From DATCHW01 sp036508135 (lineage in GTDB: Bacteria > Bacteroidota > Ignavibacteria > Tepidaquicellales > Tepidaquicellaceae), in assembly GCA_036508135.1 (NCBI GenBank), contig DATCHW010000016.1:35102-99101 (forward strand): 64,000 nucleotides of DNA. The letters run 5' to 3'. Positions 25,265 to 33,588 of this stretch are shown here, piece after piece (the stretch's first letter is position 1; every line of letters begins with the position of its first letter). The notes under the pieces are model-generated. The model searched no databases. It worked only from the letters and a program-made list of their open reading frames with translations, and was not told the origin of the DNA. The translations under genes and the position numbers were made by a program.

Positions 25265-25435
25265 TGAACGGCATTGTCCGGTGCTTCCGGACCAGGATTC
25301 TTCTAAATCACTGATTCGGTCTGAATGTTGGACTTTTAAATCCGGAAGGAATTGTTGGATTCGGGTTAAAGCTTCTGTTTGAATTAGTTTGTGTGGTATT
25401 TTTATTTCGAGTTTTGGTTTATTGGTGATTTTGAT
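25265..25435 (-). pseudogene. PHA_gran_rgn gene fragment, copy f
   Basis: This copy keeps the N-terminal half (LEIKIPHKLIQTEALTRIQQ, FLPDLKVQHSDRISDLEESW) and lacks the 3' half, the reverse of copies b, c and d. It stops at the SGSTGQ position. It lies in the 516-bp gap 25077-25592, which otherwise holds only the terminator at 25531-25560. Confidence 0.72.
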
Positions 25436-25530
25436 TGCAATGGTTTTTCTGCATATGTTAGAGAATTGAAATATTCTGAGAACCGGAATGAATCTAGCAA
25501 ATATTTATTAACAAAAATATTTAATAAAAC

Positions 25531-25560
25531 ACTCCAATCATTTTGTTGATTGGAGTGTAG
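25531..25560 (-). terminator. intrinsic terminator of the DUF6600 gene
   Basis: A perfect 12-bp stem, ACACTCCAATCA / TGATTGGAGTGT, with a 6-nt loop, followed on the minus strand by TTTTATT. It is 33 bp after the stop codon of the minus-strand gene ending at 25593. Confidence 0.85.
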
Positions 25561-25592
25561 TCAAAAATATCTGAAAATATATTATGTTGTTA

Positions 25593-27059
25593 TTACTGTT
25601 TGTTATTTTCCTTCTTATTATTTGAATTCGATTGTGTTGTATTGTCTTTTAGAACCGGATTAACTTTAGGTGCCGGATTAACTTTAGGTGCCGGATCAAC
25701 CTTAGGAGCCGGATTAACTTTAGGTGCCGGATTAACTTTAGGTGCCGGATTAACTTTAGGTGCCGGGTTAACCTTAGGAACAGTGTTAATATTCGAATTT
25801 GTATTTCCGGACTTTATTATATTCTCGCTTTTATTACTTGTATTATTTGTGTTTCCGGTTTTAATACCCGTGTTATTTGTGTTCTCTGTTTTTATAACCG
25901 TTTTTTTATCATTATTAGTATTGTTCAAATTTTCTTTTGTTTTTGTGTTTATAGTGGTATTAATTTTTGTATTTTTATCATTTGCAGAATTTTTATCAAC
26001 ACCTTTATTAATAATTTCAGTTTTTGGTGCGGGTTCTTTAGTTATCTTTTTTTCTACTGTTTTAGTTACAACAGCATTTTTCTTTTTTGTATTTATATTA
26101 ATTTTCGGGTCAGTTTTAGTTACTGATTTTTTATCTACGACTTTTTCGATTGATTTCACATCGGGACCGGAATTAAAAAGTTTTTTACCTTCCTGTTTCA
26201 ATCCTATAGTCTGATTTGAGTTAGTTAATATTCCTTTATTGTTTTTATATGGCATAACTGTTGAGACACTAACTTCTTTTGTGAAATCTTTTGTTTTGAC
26301 AAAAACCCAATGGTTCTCGTTAAAATGATGGTTGCCCCATGATGTAAAATTCCATTCTCTATGACGTATGCGTGGAGATATCGGATACCACCCTTCATAA
26401 TTTCTATGATGAGACCAGAAAACCCAGGCGGGAGCCCATCTTCGTCCCGGTGACCATACCCAGCCATAAACAGGAGAATACCACCATCTTCCGTAATGAT
26501 AAGTTGCCCAACCCCATCTGTAATTAGACTCCCAGCTCCAGCCCCTAAATGTCCAGGTCCAGCTTCCATTTGTATAAGGATTCCATCCTTCACCCGTATA
26601 ATGCGAGTTTGGTATCCAGATTGTATTAGTGTAAATATCCTCGTCCATAGCATCATTTTCACCGGAGGTAATATTTTCAGGGTCAACTTCATTTTCATTT
26701 ATTGATACAAATTCACCGTCAGAAGAAAGTGAATTCTGCAATGTCATAAGGCTGATTGTATCTTCGGTATTAGCTGTTTCATCAGAATAACTTGAATCTT
26801 CGGAGGGAATCGAAGCATCTGTTAAATACGAATCTTCGGAAGAATATGAATTAACAGGGATATATGAATTAGATGTAAAATCTGAGTTAACATCAGGATT
26901 GTTTGCATTATAGATATTATCGTTCTGATTTGAATTTTCCGAAAGATTTTTTTTGCCGGTTACCAAGGAGCGGGTATTACTAACCGAATTTGTACTATTA
27001 TTGATTGCCGCAAATAAAACCGCAGCAAACAAGCTAATTAATATTACTATTGTTTTCAT
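25593..27059 (-). CDS. secreted DUF6600-like protein with PAPKVN repeats
   Basis: A 488-aa protein with signal peptide MKTIVILISLFAAVLFAAIN. Residues ~20-135 are a Ser/Asn/Asp-rich spacer. Residues ~145-260 are a Trp/Tyr-rich domain (WIPNSHYTGEGWNPYTNGSW, GWATYHYGRWWYSPVYGWVW, SPGRRWAPAWVFWSHH) matching the DUF6600 pattern. A Lys/Thr/Asn-rich low-complexity tail then ends in seven copies of the hexapeptide APKVNP, encoded by an 18-bp tandem repeat at about 25655-25785. Export to the periplasm or surface is likely; function unknown. The opposite-strand frames at 25600-26214 and 26225-26698 are shadows of its biased composition. Confidence 0.75.
   Translation of the reverse strand: MKTIVILISLFAAVLFAAINNSTNSVSNTRSLVTGKKNLSENSNQNDNIYNANNPDVNSDFTSNSYIPVNSYSSEDSYLTDASIPSEDSSYSDETANTEDTISLMTLQNSLSSDGEFVSINENEVDPENITSGENDAMDEDIYTNTIWIPNSHYTGEGWNPYTNGSWTWTFRGWSWESNYRWGWATYHYGRWWYSPVYGWVWSPGRRWAPAWVFWSHHRNYEGWYPISPRIRHREWNFTSWGNHHFNENHWVFVKTKDFTKEVSVSTVMPYKNNKGILTNSNQTIGLKQEGKKLFNSGPDVKSIEKVVDKKSVTKTDPKININTKKKNAVVTKTVEKKITKEPAPKTEIINKGVDKNSANDKNTKINTTINTKTKENLNNTNNDKKTVIKTENTNNTGIKTGNTNNTSNKSENIIKSGNTNSNINTVPKVNPAPKVNPAPKVNPAPKVNPAPKVDPAPKVNPAPKVNPVLKDNTTQSNSNNKKENNKQ
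25655..25785. repeat. 18-bp tandem repeat (APKVNP)
   Basis: About seven units of GGATTAACTTTAGGTGCC on the plus strand, coding APKVNP in the minus-strand gene. One unit has a variant (GGATCAACC, giving APKVDP). In frame, so copy-number changes would alter tail length without frameshift. Confidence 0.85.
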
Positions 27060-27325
27060 TTTAGTACTCCTTTCGTGTTTTCTTTTTTATTTTCTTTAAC
27101 ACAATTTAATTATTTTTTGTTCCCCCCCTCGGGGGTAAATTTTTCACTATCTTTCTTTAATAGTTAGACACGGAATATTTTAAAAACCTTCGGTTAATTT
27201 TTGGAATCATAAATGAAACGGTGCCGGCTGAGTTAAATTTAGACACACCTTGTTTTCCATTCAATATGTTACTTTTTATTGCTAATTTTACACACATTGG
27301 TGTTAGTTAATCAAATTAATTCGAT

Positions 27326-29395
27326 ATGAAAATCTGTTTTTTAAAATTATTTTTTATAATTCTTATTATGTCTTTTTTTATGACCGGAAATAACGGGAAT
27401 GCGCAGGAAGAAATCAATTTTGATAAATTCAAAGGTGTGAAAACAGAAAACTTTGATTTATCTGTTTCTCCCGGGCAGAATTTTTATCAGTATGTAAATG
27501 GTACCTGGCTCAGGAATAATCCAATTCCTGCTGAGTTTGGCAGATGGGGAAGTTTTATCATCCTCGCAGATGAAACGAATAAAGTTTTGAAATATATACT
27601 CGAAGATGCTGCAAATAAAAGCGACGCTATAAAAGGCAGTTCTGTACAGAAGATTGGCGATATATATTATACTGCGATGGATTCAGCTACAATTGAAGCT
27701 CTCGGTTATAAACCGATAATTCCTTTTATGGAAAAAATTAATTCCATCGGAAGCACGGACGAATTTATCAAGGTGCTTGCTTACCTGCATACTTACCGGC
27801 TGGGACCGCTGTTCGGCTTTTCTACGGGTCAGGATAAAAAGAGCAGCAATGATGTGATTCCTCAGTTTTATCAGGGTGGACTCGGACTTCCGGACAGGGA
27901 TTATTATACGAAAGATGATCCGAAATCAGTTGAAATTAGAGGTAAATATGTTGAACATATCGTCAATCTGTTCAAACTGGTCGGGGATGATGAGCAAACT
28001 GCGAAAACAAAGGCAGATGTGGTAATGAAAATAGAAACACGTCTTGCAAATGCTTCAATGACAAAACTTCAGCAAAGAGATCCTGAAGCCACATATAATA
28101 AATTTACCCCCGATGAATTGAAAAAGCATACTCCGGATTTTAACTGGGATATTTATTTTAATATAGCCGGATTAAATGACGCAGGAAAATTTAAAAAAGG
28201 AATAAATGTCGGGCAAAAAGATTTCTTTACAGAAGTGAATAAAATGATGAGCGATGTAAACCTTAATGACTGGAAAATTTATTTAAACTGGCATTTGATA
28301 AACCGCACCGCAGATTTACTAAGTTCGGATTTCGTAAATGAAGATTTCGATTTCAACAGCCGCATAATGGGCGGAGTGAAAGAGCAGCAGCCGAGATGGA
28401 AAAGAATGCTTGGTATGGTGAACCGCTCTGCGGGCGAACTGCTCGGGAAAGTTTATGTTGAGAAGATGTTCAGCCCGAAGGCAAAAGAAAAAGCTTTAAA
28501 AATGGTGAATAATATTACCGCCGTACTTAAAGAACGAATTCAGAATCTTTCCTGGATGGATAACGCTACAAAAGATGCTGCGATAAATAAACTCAGCAAG
28601 TTCACGGTAAAAATCGGATATCCCGATAAATGGCGTGACTATTCCGGTCTTGAAATCAGCCGTGAATCTTTCTTCAACAATATGATAAAAGCATCTAACT
28701 TTTCATTTAATTTCAATCTGAATAAAATCGGAAAACCCGTTGACAGGGATGAATGGGGAATGACACCCCAGACAATTAATGCATATTACAATCCTTCAAA
28801 AAATGAAATAGTGTTTCCTGCCGCGATACTTCAACCTCCGTTCTTTGATGCAGACGCAGATGACGCCTTGAATTACGGCGGTATTGGTGCGGTTATCGGT
28901 CACGAAATCACGCACGGCTTCGACGACCAGGGAAGAAAATATGACGGAGATGGGAATTTAAAAGACTGGTGGACAGAGCAGGACGGCAATAAATATAAGG
29001 AACTTGCAGATATGATAGCTGAACAGTACGATAATTTCACCGTCCTTGACAGCGTTCACGTAAACGGGAAATTCACTCTCGGGGAAAATATTGCAGATCT
29101 CGGCGGACTTACACTTGCTTATTACGGACTGCAGAAAGCTTTAAAAGATAAAGATATGAATTTAATAGACGAATACTCACCTGTGCAAAGATTCTTCATT
29201 TCCTGGGCACAAATCTGGAGAATAAATATTACCCCTGAACTGTCATTGAATTTTATTAATAATGATCCCCATTCACCAGGTGTACACAGGGTAAACGGAC
29301 CTCTCTCGAATATGAATGAATTCATTAATGCATTCAATATTAAAGAGGGCGATGATATGATAAGACCAAAAGATAAAAGAGTAGTTATCTGGTAA
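27326..29395 (+). CDS. pepO: M13-family metallopeptidase (PepO/neprilysin-like)
   Basis: A 689-aa zinc metallopeptidase with signal peptide (MKICFLKLFFIILIMSFFMT...NAQ), so exported. The zinc-binding motif is H526-E-I-T-H530 in IGHEITHGFDDQG, and the third ligand and its Asp partner are in E587-N-I-A-D591 (GENIADLGGLTLAYYGL). The substrate-binding NAYYNPSKNEIVFPAAILQP and C-terminal WAQIWR and NDPHSPGVHRVNG blocks are all present. M13 enzymes trim peptides of up to ~40 residues. The family is normally ~670-700 aa, so this is complete. It diverges from the DUF6600 gene; the 266-bp region between them holds both promoters and a C7/G5 hairpin at about 27123-27137. Confidence 0.95.
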   Translation: MKICFLKLFFIILIMSFFMTGNNGNAQEEINFDKFKGVKTENFDLSVSPGQNFYQYVNGTWLRNNPIPAEFGRWGSFIILADETNKVLKYILEDAANKSDAIKGSSVQKIGDIYYTAMDSATIEALGYKPIIPFMEKINSIGSTDEFIKVLAYLHTYRLGPLFGFSTGQDKKSSNDVIPQFYQGGLGLPDRDYYTKDDPKSVEIRGKYVEHIVNLFKLVGDDEQTAKTKADVVMKIETRLANASMTKLQQRDPEATYNKFTPDELKKHTPDFNWDIYFNIAGLNDAGKFKKGINVGQKDFFTEVNKMMSDVNLNDWKIYLNWHLINRTADLLSSDFVNEDFDFNSRIMGGVKEQQPRWKRMLGMVNRSAGELLGKVYVEKMFSPKAKEKALKMVNNITAVLKERIQNLSWMDNATKDAAINKLSKFTVKIGYPDKWRDYSGLEISRESFFNNMIKASNFSFNFNLNKIGKPVDRDEWGMTPQTINAYYNPSKNEIVFPAAILQPPFFDADADDALNYGGIGAVIGHEITHGFDDQGRKYDGDGNLKDWWTEQDGNKYKELADMIAEQYDNFTVLDSVHVNGKFTLGENIADLGGLTLAYYGLQKALKDKDMNLIDEYSPVQRFFISWAQIWRINITPELSLNFINNDPHSPGVHRVNGPLSNMNEFINAFNIKEGDDMIRPKDKRVVIW

Positions 29396-29399
29396 AGAA

Positions 29400-29702
29400 T
29401 ATTTTATGCGTTCCTAATATACGTTCCCAATCAGAGATTGGGAACAAGTTTTTTCTTGTTTCGAAAGCCCACTTTCGAGACATACCCGTTCGATATAAAC
29501 GATACGAAGGTAGGCTTTCGTATCGAGGGGTAAATCTTTTCACACTTCCGTTTTCAATTTTTGATTTTTTAAATTTTATTTTTTAATCTTGTCTTAACTT
29601 AATTTTACAAGTAAAAAGTCTTCGCTCCCTACAGTTTCATTTTTTGCTTTCTGTTTTTTATTTTTGATTTTTTAAATTTTATTTTTATAATCTTGTCTTA
29701 AC
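29400..29702. repeat. gap with hairpins and a duplicated pirin 3' flank
   Basis: Palindromes at 29422-29444 (GTTCCCAATC/GATTGGGAAC), about 29459-29478 (TCGAAAG/CTTTCGA) and 29500-29525 (CGATACGAA/TTTCGTATCG). In addition, ~50 bp at 29551-29601 are repeated at 29653-29704 (GATTTTTTAAATTTTATTTT core), where they run into the stop codon of the pirin gene. Confidence 0.65.
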
Positions 29703-30422
29703 TTACTTTTTGCGGTCCATTGGCACTTCGATAAAGAGCACTTTGGAATTTTCTTCTGCCGAAATAATTATTTCGGAGGTTTCCCAGATACCTATTGCAT
29801 CTCTCCTTGACAATGTTTCATCCTCAACCGCAATTTTACCTTCAATCAAAAATATATAAACGCCGTTTCCTTCTTCTTGGATTTTATAAGTTGCACTATT
29901 TGATTTATCGAGGTCGCAAAGTGAGAAATAAGCATCCTGGTTAATCCATAATTTATCTTTCCCCTTCTCGGGAGAAACAAATGTGTGTATTTTGTTTTTT
30001 CTTTTTCCCGGGTCGAGAGTTATCTGGTCATATCTTGGCGTTATATTTTGCTCTTTTGGAAACACCCACGTTTGTAACAGGTTAATAAGTTTTTTATCCG
30101 AGTGATTAAATTCGGAATGGTACACACCTGAACCGGCAGACATTATCTGAATATCGTTCACCCTGATTACTCCGCTGGTACCGGTGCTGTCTTTATGTTC
30201 CAGTTCACCTTCAAGCGGGATAGTAACAATTTCCATATTATCGTGAGGATGTTCCCCGAATCCTTCACCCGGTTCAACAATATCATCATTCAGCACTCTT
30301 AACAATCCGAAGTTCATTTTTTCGCGGTTAAAATATGCCGCGAAACTGAATGAATGGCGTGCTTTTAACCACCCGTGATCCGCATATCCCCTGTCTTCTG
30401 CTTTGTGAATTATCTTTTTCAT
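29703..30422 (-). CDS. pirin-family protein
   Basis: A ~239-aa bicupin. I take the start as MKKIIHKAEDRGYADHGWLK (30422), where the pirin family normally begins; an in-frame ATG exists at 30458. The N-terminal cupin metal ligands are in FGEHPHDNMEIVTIPLEG (H-x-H) and VYHSEFNHSDK. The second cupin (LFIEVPM at the end) is degenerate, as usual. Bacterial pirins include quercetinases and regulatory proteins; activity cannot be told here. It is the last gene of a marR-yceI-thioredoxin-pirin series, a grouping typical of reactive-electrophile or redox stress operons (inference). Confidence 0.9.
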   Translation of the reverse strand: MKKIIHKAEDRGYADHGWLKARHSFSFAAYFNREKMNFGLLRVLNDDIVEPGEGFGEHPHDNMEIVTIPLEGELEHKDSTGTSGVIRVNDIQIMSAGSGVYHSEFNHSDKKLINLLQTWVFPKEQNITPRYDQITLDPGKRKNKIHTFVSPEKGKDKLWINQDAYFSLCDLDKSNSATYKIQEEGNGVYIFLIEGKIAVEDETLSRRDAIGIWETSEIIISAEENSKVLFIEVPMDRKK

Positions 30423-30470
30423 TTTAATAGGATTTAATTTTAGAAAATTAAACCTCAACCCCTGATAAAA

Positions 30471-31079
30471 TTATTTTTCCCAGATTTTTATCAATTCTAA
30501 AAATTCTTTTTGTATGGTCTGCGTTTTATCTTCCGCGTACCACAGCATAGACCTCTTTGTTCTTTCCGCTTTTGGCACATCCGGATTTGCAACAAGCTCT
30601 TTAATCAGTTTCTGCACCGGAGCAGGTCTCGGTCCCCATTTGCCGAGCTCTTCCAGTGTTTCTGCATTAAAGCATACAAGTATCGGAATAGCTTTGCCGC
30701 CATTGGTCAGATAAGCATTCATAATATCCGGATATTCATCCCTCAGAATTATCTTGAGTTCTATGCTATTACTGTTTTCAGCTATCTTTGCTATGACAGG
30801 TACATTCATAGATACATCTCCGCACCAGGCTTCGGCAATAATCATCCAGATAAGTTTTCTTCCGGGATTTTTCAATTTTTTTAATAATTCATTGTTTATC
30901 ACCGTTGTCTTATCCAGCCGGTTCATTCTTTGAATATTCAGCTTTGTATAGCCAAGCATTTCCGGTGAATGGTTTGCGCCCGTTGTTTTTCCTTCTGCCA
31001 AAAGTTTATCAATCATTTTTCTGAATGATTGATAAGTATAAGCATTATCTAATATTTCTCTCGTTAAAGGATGTGACAT
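30471..31079 (-). CDS. thioredoxin-fold protein with a single active-site Cys (WCGD)
   Basis: A 202-aa cytoplasmic protein of the 'thioredoxin family, AEAWCGD' type: LIWMIIAEAWCGDVSMNVPV, IELKIILRDEYPDIMNAYLT, NGGKAIPILVCFNAETLEEL. The canonical CxxC is replaced by C-G-D, leaving only the N-terminal Cys, so a disulfide reductase cycle is unlikely. Monothiol or peroxidase-like chemistry is possible. The cis-Pro equivalent is in GGKAIPIL. Located between yceI and the pirin gene on the same strand with gaps of 66 and 48 bp. Confidence 0.8.
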   Translation of the reverse strand: MSHPLTREILDNAYTYQSFRKMIDKLLAEGKTTGANHSPEMLGYTKLNIQRMNRLDKTTVINNELLKKLKNPGRKLIWMIIAEAWCGDVSMNVPVIAKIAENSNSIELKIILRDEYPDIMNAYLTNGGKAIPILVCFNAETLEELGKWGPRPAPVQKLIKELVANPDVPKAERTKRSMLWYAEDKTQTIQKEFLELIKIWEK

Positions 31080-31145
31080 AGTTTATAATTTGGTTGTTGA
31101 AATATTCTGCAGGAGGTTTGAACTCCGGCAAAATTTTAAAATAAT

Positions 31146-31811
31146 CTATTTGGCAGTAATATTAAATTGAATATTAAAGTTGTCATTTATCATTTTATCA
31201 CCAAGATTATCGAAGAATTTTCCCGAACCATATTTAACTTCCCATAGTGTTCTGTCAATATCAAAATCTGCAGAAGCCGTAACCACACCGTTTTCAACAT
31301 TTATAAATGCAGGGTAAGTTATTCCGTTAGTTTTACCTTTCATTGTTAGGTTTCCCTTTACCGAAAAGTTATAATTCGGTTTTGCCGGGTCGTTTAACGG
31401 AGTGACATTGGTGATTTCGAATTTCGATGTCGGGAATTTATCAGCATCAAAGAAATCAGCCGATTTAAGGTGATTAGTAAGTTTTGCGTTATTTTCATCT
31501 AATAAATCGAGATCGGTTATTGTTTTCATGTCGATTTCAAAACTTCCGCCTGCCACTTTATCTTTATCAAGATTTATTTCACCGTTAAGGATTTTTATTG
31601 TTCCATAATGCTGACCCGTAACTTTCTTTCCAAGCCAATTTACAATACTTGCATTAATGTCTATTTTGACGGTTTTATCTCCCTTGTTGCCGGAGGCATT
31701 CTCTTTCATGGTTACCATTACTTCTTTGCCGGATTTTCCGCAGCCCGATAGCATTGCGAAGGAGACAAATACTATTAAAAGCATTCCCGTTAATGATTTG
31801 ATTGTTTTCAT
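31146..31811 (-). CDS. YceI-family lipoprotein
   Basis: A 221-aa protein with a lipoprotein signal peptide (LIVFVSFAMLSGCGKSG, Cys ~24). The YceI lipocalin-like beta-barrel follows: NASIVNWLGKKVTGQHYGTI, INLDKDKVAGGSFEIDMKTI, HLKSADFFDADKFPTSKFEI, GNLTMKGKTNGITYPAFINV, LWEVKYGSGKFFDNLGDKMI. The family binds polyisoprenoids or other amphipathic ligands in the periplasm and is often stress induced. It is gene two of the MarR-controlled operon. Confidence 0.93.
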   Translation of the reverse strand: MKTIKSLTGMLLIVFVSFAMLSGCGKSGKEVMVTMKENASGNKGDKTVKIDINASIVNWLGKKVTGQHYGTIKILNGEINLDKDKVAGGSFEIDMKTITDLDLLDENNAKLTNHLKSADFFDADKFPTSKFEITNVTPLNDPAKPNYNFSVKGNLTMKGKTNGITYPAFINVENGVVTASADFDIDRTLWEVKYGSGKFFDNLGDKMINDNFNIQFNITAK

Positions 31812-31847
31812 TTTCTATTTTCTTTTTGTTTTGGTTTCAAAAAAAAA

Positions 31848-32276
31848 CTATCCTCTTAATTTATCAAGTAAATTATTTAAACTTTTCATTTCTGAATTTG
31901 TAAGTGAATTAAACTTATTTTCCAGTTCTTTTTCTTTTGCTTCTATTTTCTCAAGCAATTCCAGCCCTTCTTTTCTGATCACAACATCCACTGATCTTCT
32001 GTCTTCAGGGCAGGTTTTTCTTGTGATAAATTTCTTGTGGACAAGTCTATCGGCGATTCGCGATGCATTTGAGGTTTTATCAAGCATTCTCTCTATTAAT
32101 AGGTTCACAGTTGCAGGATTGGGGTATTGTCCCTTTAATATCCGCAGAATATTATATTGCTGAATGGTCAGCCCGAAGGGCTTGAGTATTTGTAACTGCT
32201 GGAACCCTATCCAGCTTCCCGTAAAAAGCAGATTTACCACCATCTTCTGGTGTTCGCTTTTAAATCTTTCTTGCAT
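31848..32276 (-). CDS. MarR-family transcriptional regulator
   Basis: A winged-helix MarR protein. I choose the ATG at 32276 (MQERFKSEHQKMVVNLLFTG) because AAAAGGAAAT lies immediately upstream, whereas the ATGs at 32297 and 32318 fall at or inside the operator palindrome. The DNA-binding region is LKPFGLTIQQYNILRILKGQ, NPATVNLLIERMLDKTSNAS, RIADRLVHKKFITRKTCPED then RRSVDVVI (the wing, with the D-x-R motif). Cys in RKTCPEDRR could sense electrophiles. First gene of the yceI-thioredoxin-pirin operon, which it probably represses. Confidence 0.88.
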   Translation of the reverse strand: MQERFKSEHQKMVVNLLFTGSWIGFQQLQILKPFGLTIQQYNILRILKGQYPNPATVNLLIERMLDKTSNASRIADRLVHKKFITRKTCPEDRRSVDVVIRKEGLELLEKIEAKEKELENKFNSLTNSEMKSLNNLLDKLRG

Positions 32277-32295
32277 TATTTCCTTTTCGAGTTTC

Positions 32296-32336
32296 ATATT
32301 ATATGTTTTAACATTCAATGTTATAACATATAATAT
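32296..32336 (-). promoter_or_regulatory. 41-bp palindromic MarR operator
   Basis: Left arm ATATTATATGTTTTAACATT (32296-32315), central C, and right arm 32317-32336, its reverse complement with a single mismatch. It sits ~20 bp upstream of the preferred marR start. This is a textbook autoregulatory operator for a MarR dimer or pair of dimers, and would control the whole four-gene operon. Confidence 0.82.
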
Positions 32337-32737
32337 TACGTTAAAAGTTCCCGGTTAACATTTATTGTTTATTTCCCGTCTAAAGCCTTATTATATAGGT
32401 GTTCTAATGGTATTAACAAAAGGAATATTTACACAGTATCTTTAAGCTGTAAACGCAATGTATCGTATCGTGGAAAGAAATTATAAAGATATCCGGCTTT
32501 AGTCTCAGACAAAATAAACCGGAGATATTATATTTTAATATTGGTAGGTAATAGCAGTTGTGTTCTAAAAAAATTTGGTCCTCTCAAAAGCCCTCTTTTT
32601 TTTAACTCTTTCTTTTTAAATCTGCCCTTGAAAGTCCCTCCAGTAGCTTTGGGTTTACCAGGGGGACTTAGACAAGGGAGAAATTACTCTTTCCTCCTGA
32701 AATCTTTTGTTCCGGTTCAGGCTTTAATGATTACGTA

Positions 32738-32851
32738 TTAAACCAAGAATCCGATAATCAACACAGTAAGCAACGAAGCCATTATTACAAAAGAACTAAT
32801 GTCAAATTTCGACTTTACATTGTCTAATTTTAAATCTTTTAAGTCAAACAT
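32738..32851 (-). CDS. 37-aa single-pass membrane protein
   Basis: A short ORF, MFDLKDLKLDNVKSKFDISS then FVIMASLLTVLIIGFLV, with AAGGG upstream. It has an amphipathic, charged N-terminal half and one C-terminal transmembrane helix. There is no homologue I recognise. The composition and the clean start and stop suggest a real small protein. It lies in the ~900-bp region 32337-33241; the rest is repeat-rich, with a proline-rich chance ORF at 32541-32741 and a palindromic element at 33105-33153. Confidence 0.45.
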   Translation of the reverse strand: MFDLKDLKLDNVKSKFDISSFVIMASLLTVLIIGFLV

Positions 32852-33104
32852 TTTTTTACCCTTATTTTAATTTTAAATGGACTTTACTTTAGTTATTGCA
32901 AAGTTTGTGCCAAAATAAATCCTCAAATTTAGGTGCGAAATGTTGTTTATCAATAGGTAAAAAATAGTTTTGATACTATGATTTTGTGATGGTGTATTTC
33001 TTTTTTTAAGACAATTTTGAAAATTCATTTGGGTAAATGACCACCTCTTTGTTCCAAAACTATGTTTTGGAACACACTTGCCTTCCAAACTTTGTTTGTT
33101 TTTT

Positions 33105-33153
33105 TGACAAGGGGTCAAGTCAAAGATCCGGATTTATCGGGAACTTCTTGTTT
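33105..33153. repeat. palindromic repeat, family F copy 1
   Basis: TGACAAGGGGTCAAGTCAAA followed by GATCCGGATTTATCGGGAAC; the same unit recurs at 61529-61576 with a perfect stem. Similarity extends ~25 bp upstream into a T-rich stretch (TTTGTTTGTTTTTTT). It generates the common start peptide MTPCQK of two spurious minus-strand N-termini. Confidence 0.7.
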
Positions 33154-33241
33154 CAATAAAATCTTTTATTCATCTAAATTGAATGTATTTATTATTTCTT
33201 ATCTTTTATATAAATTAATGAAATATCAGAATACGAATAAA

Positions 33242-33556
33242 ATGAAACTCTGTTTATTATTATTTCTTGTAACTGTAATTTCCGGGACCTGCTTTGCTCA
33301 AAAAATTTTCATCACTGAATGGAAAAGCGAAGCAAATAAAAAGGTATATATTACAAACTGGAAAAATGAAGCCGATATGCTTGTATATATAACCGAGTGG
33401 AAATCCGAAGCAAAACCAAACAGCGGTTTATGGTTTTTTACAAACTGGAAAAACGAAGCTGACTGGAAGATATATTACACAAACTGGAAAAGCGAGGCAG
33501 ACCTTATTATTTATTATACTAACTGGAAATCTGAAGCCGGATGGAAAGAAAAATAA
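33242..33556 (+). CDS. DUF6150-like secreted repeat protein
   Basis: A 104-aa protein. I take ATG 33242 (MKLCLLLFLVTVISGTCFAQ), which gives a clean signal peptide; ATG 33218 is also possible, and the longer frame from 33062 merely translates a palindromic repeat. The mature part consists of six ~15-aa repeats of the type VYITNWKNEAD / IYYTNWKSEAD, ending in SEAGWKEK, with a PNSGLWFF break after the third. The pattern matches DUF6150. Each repeat is probably one or two beta strands. It is 33 bp upstream of the hybrid kinase gene on the same strand. Confidence 0.72.
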   Translation: MKLCLLLFLVTVISGTCFAQKIFITEWKSEANKKVYITNWKNEADMLVYITEWKSEAKPNSGLWFFTNWKNEADWKIYYTNWKSEADLIIYYTNWKSEAGWKEK

Positions 33557-33588
33557 TACATTAAGAAAAATTATATTATCGAATTATT

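Noticed and set aside
25600..26214. 204-codon plus-strand ORF opposite the DUF6600 gene
   Set aside because: It is an antisense shadow of the low-complexity tail; the minus-strand frame has signal peptide and domain.
32541..32741. 66-codon ORF rich in Pro/Leu (LKVPPVALGLPGG)
   Set aside because: The sequence resembles intergenic GGGG/CCCC repeat material and has no start context; chance ORF.
32873..33118. 81-codon ORF starting MTPCQKN
   Set aside because: Its start lies in the same palindrome that starts the ORF at 61542; the remainder has no protein-like features.
33062..33241. N-terminal extension of the DUF6150 gene
   Set aside because: It translates a family F palindrome and places a signal peptide in mid-protein; the start at 33242 is better.
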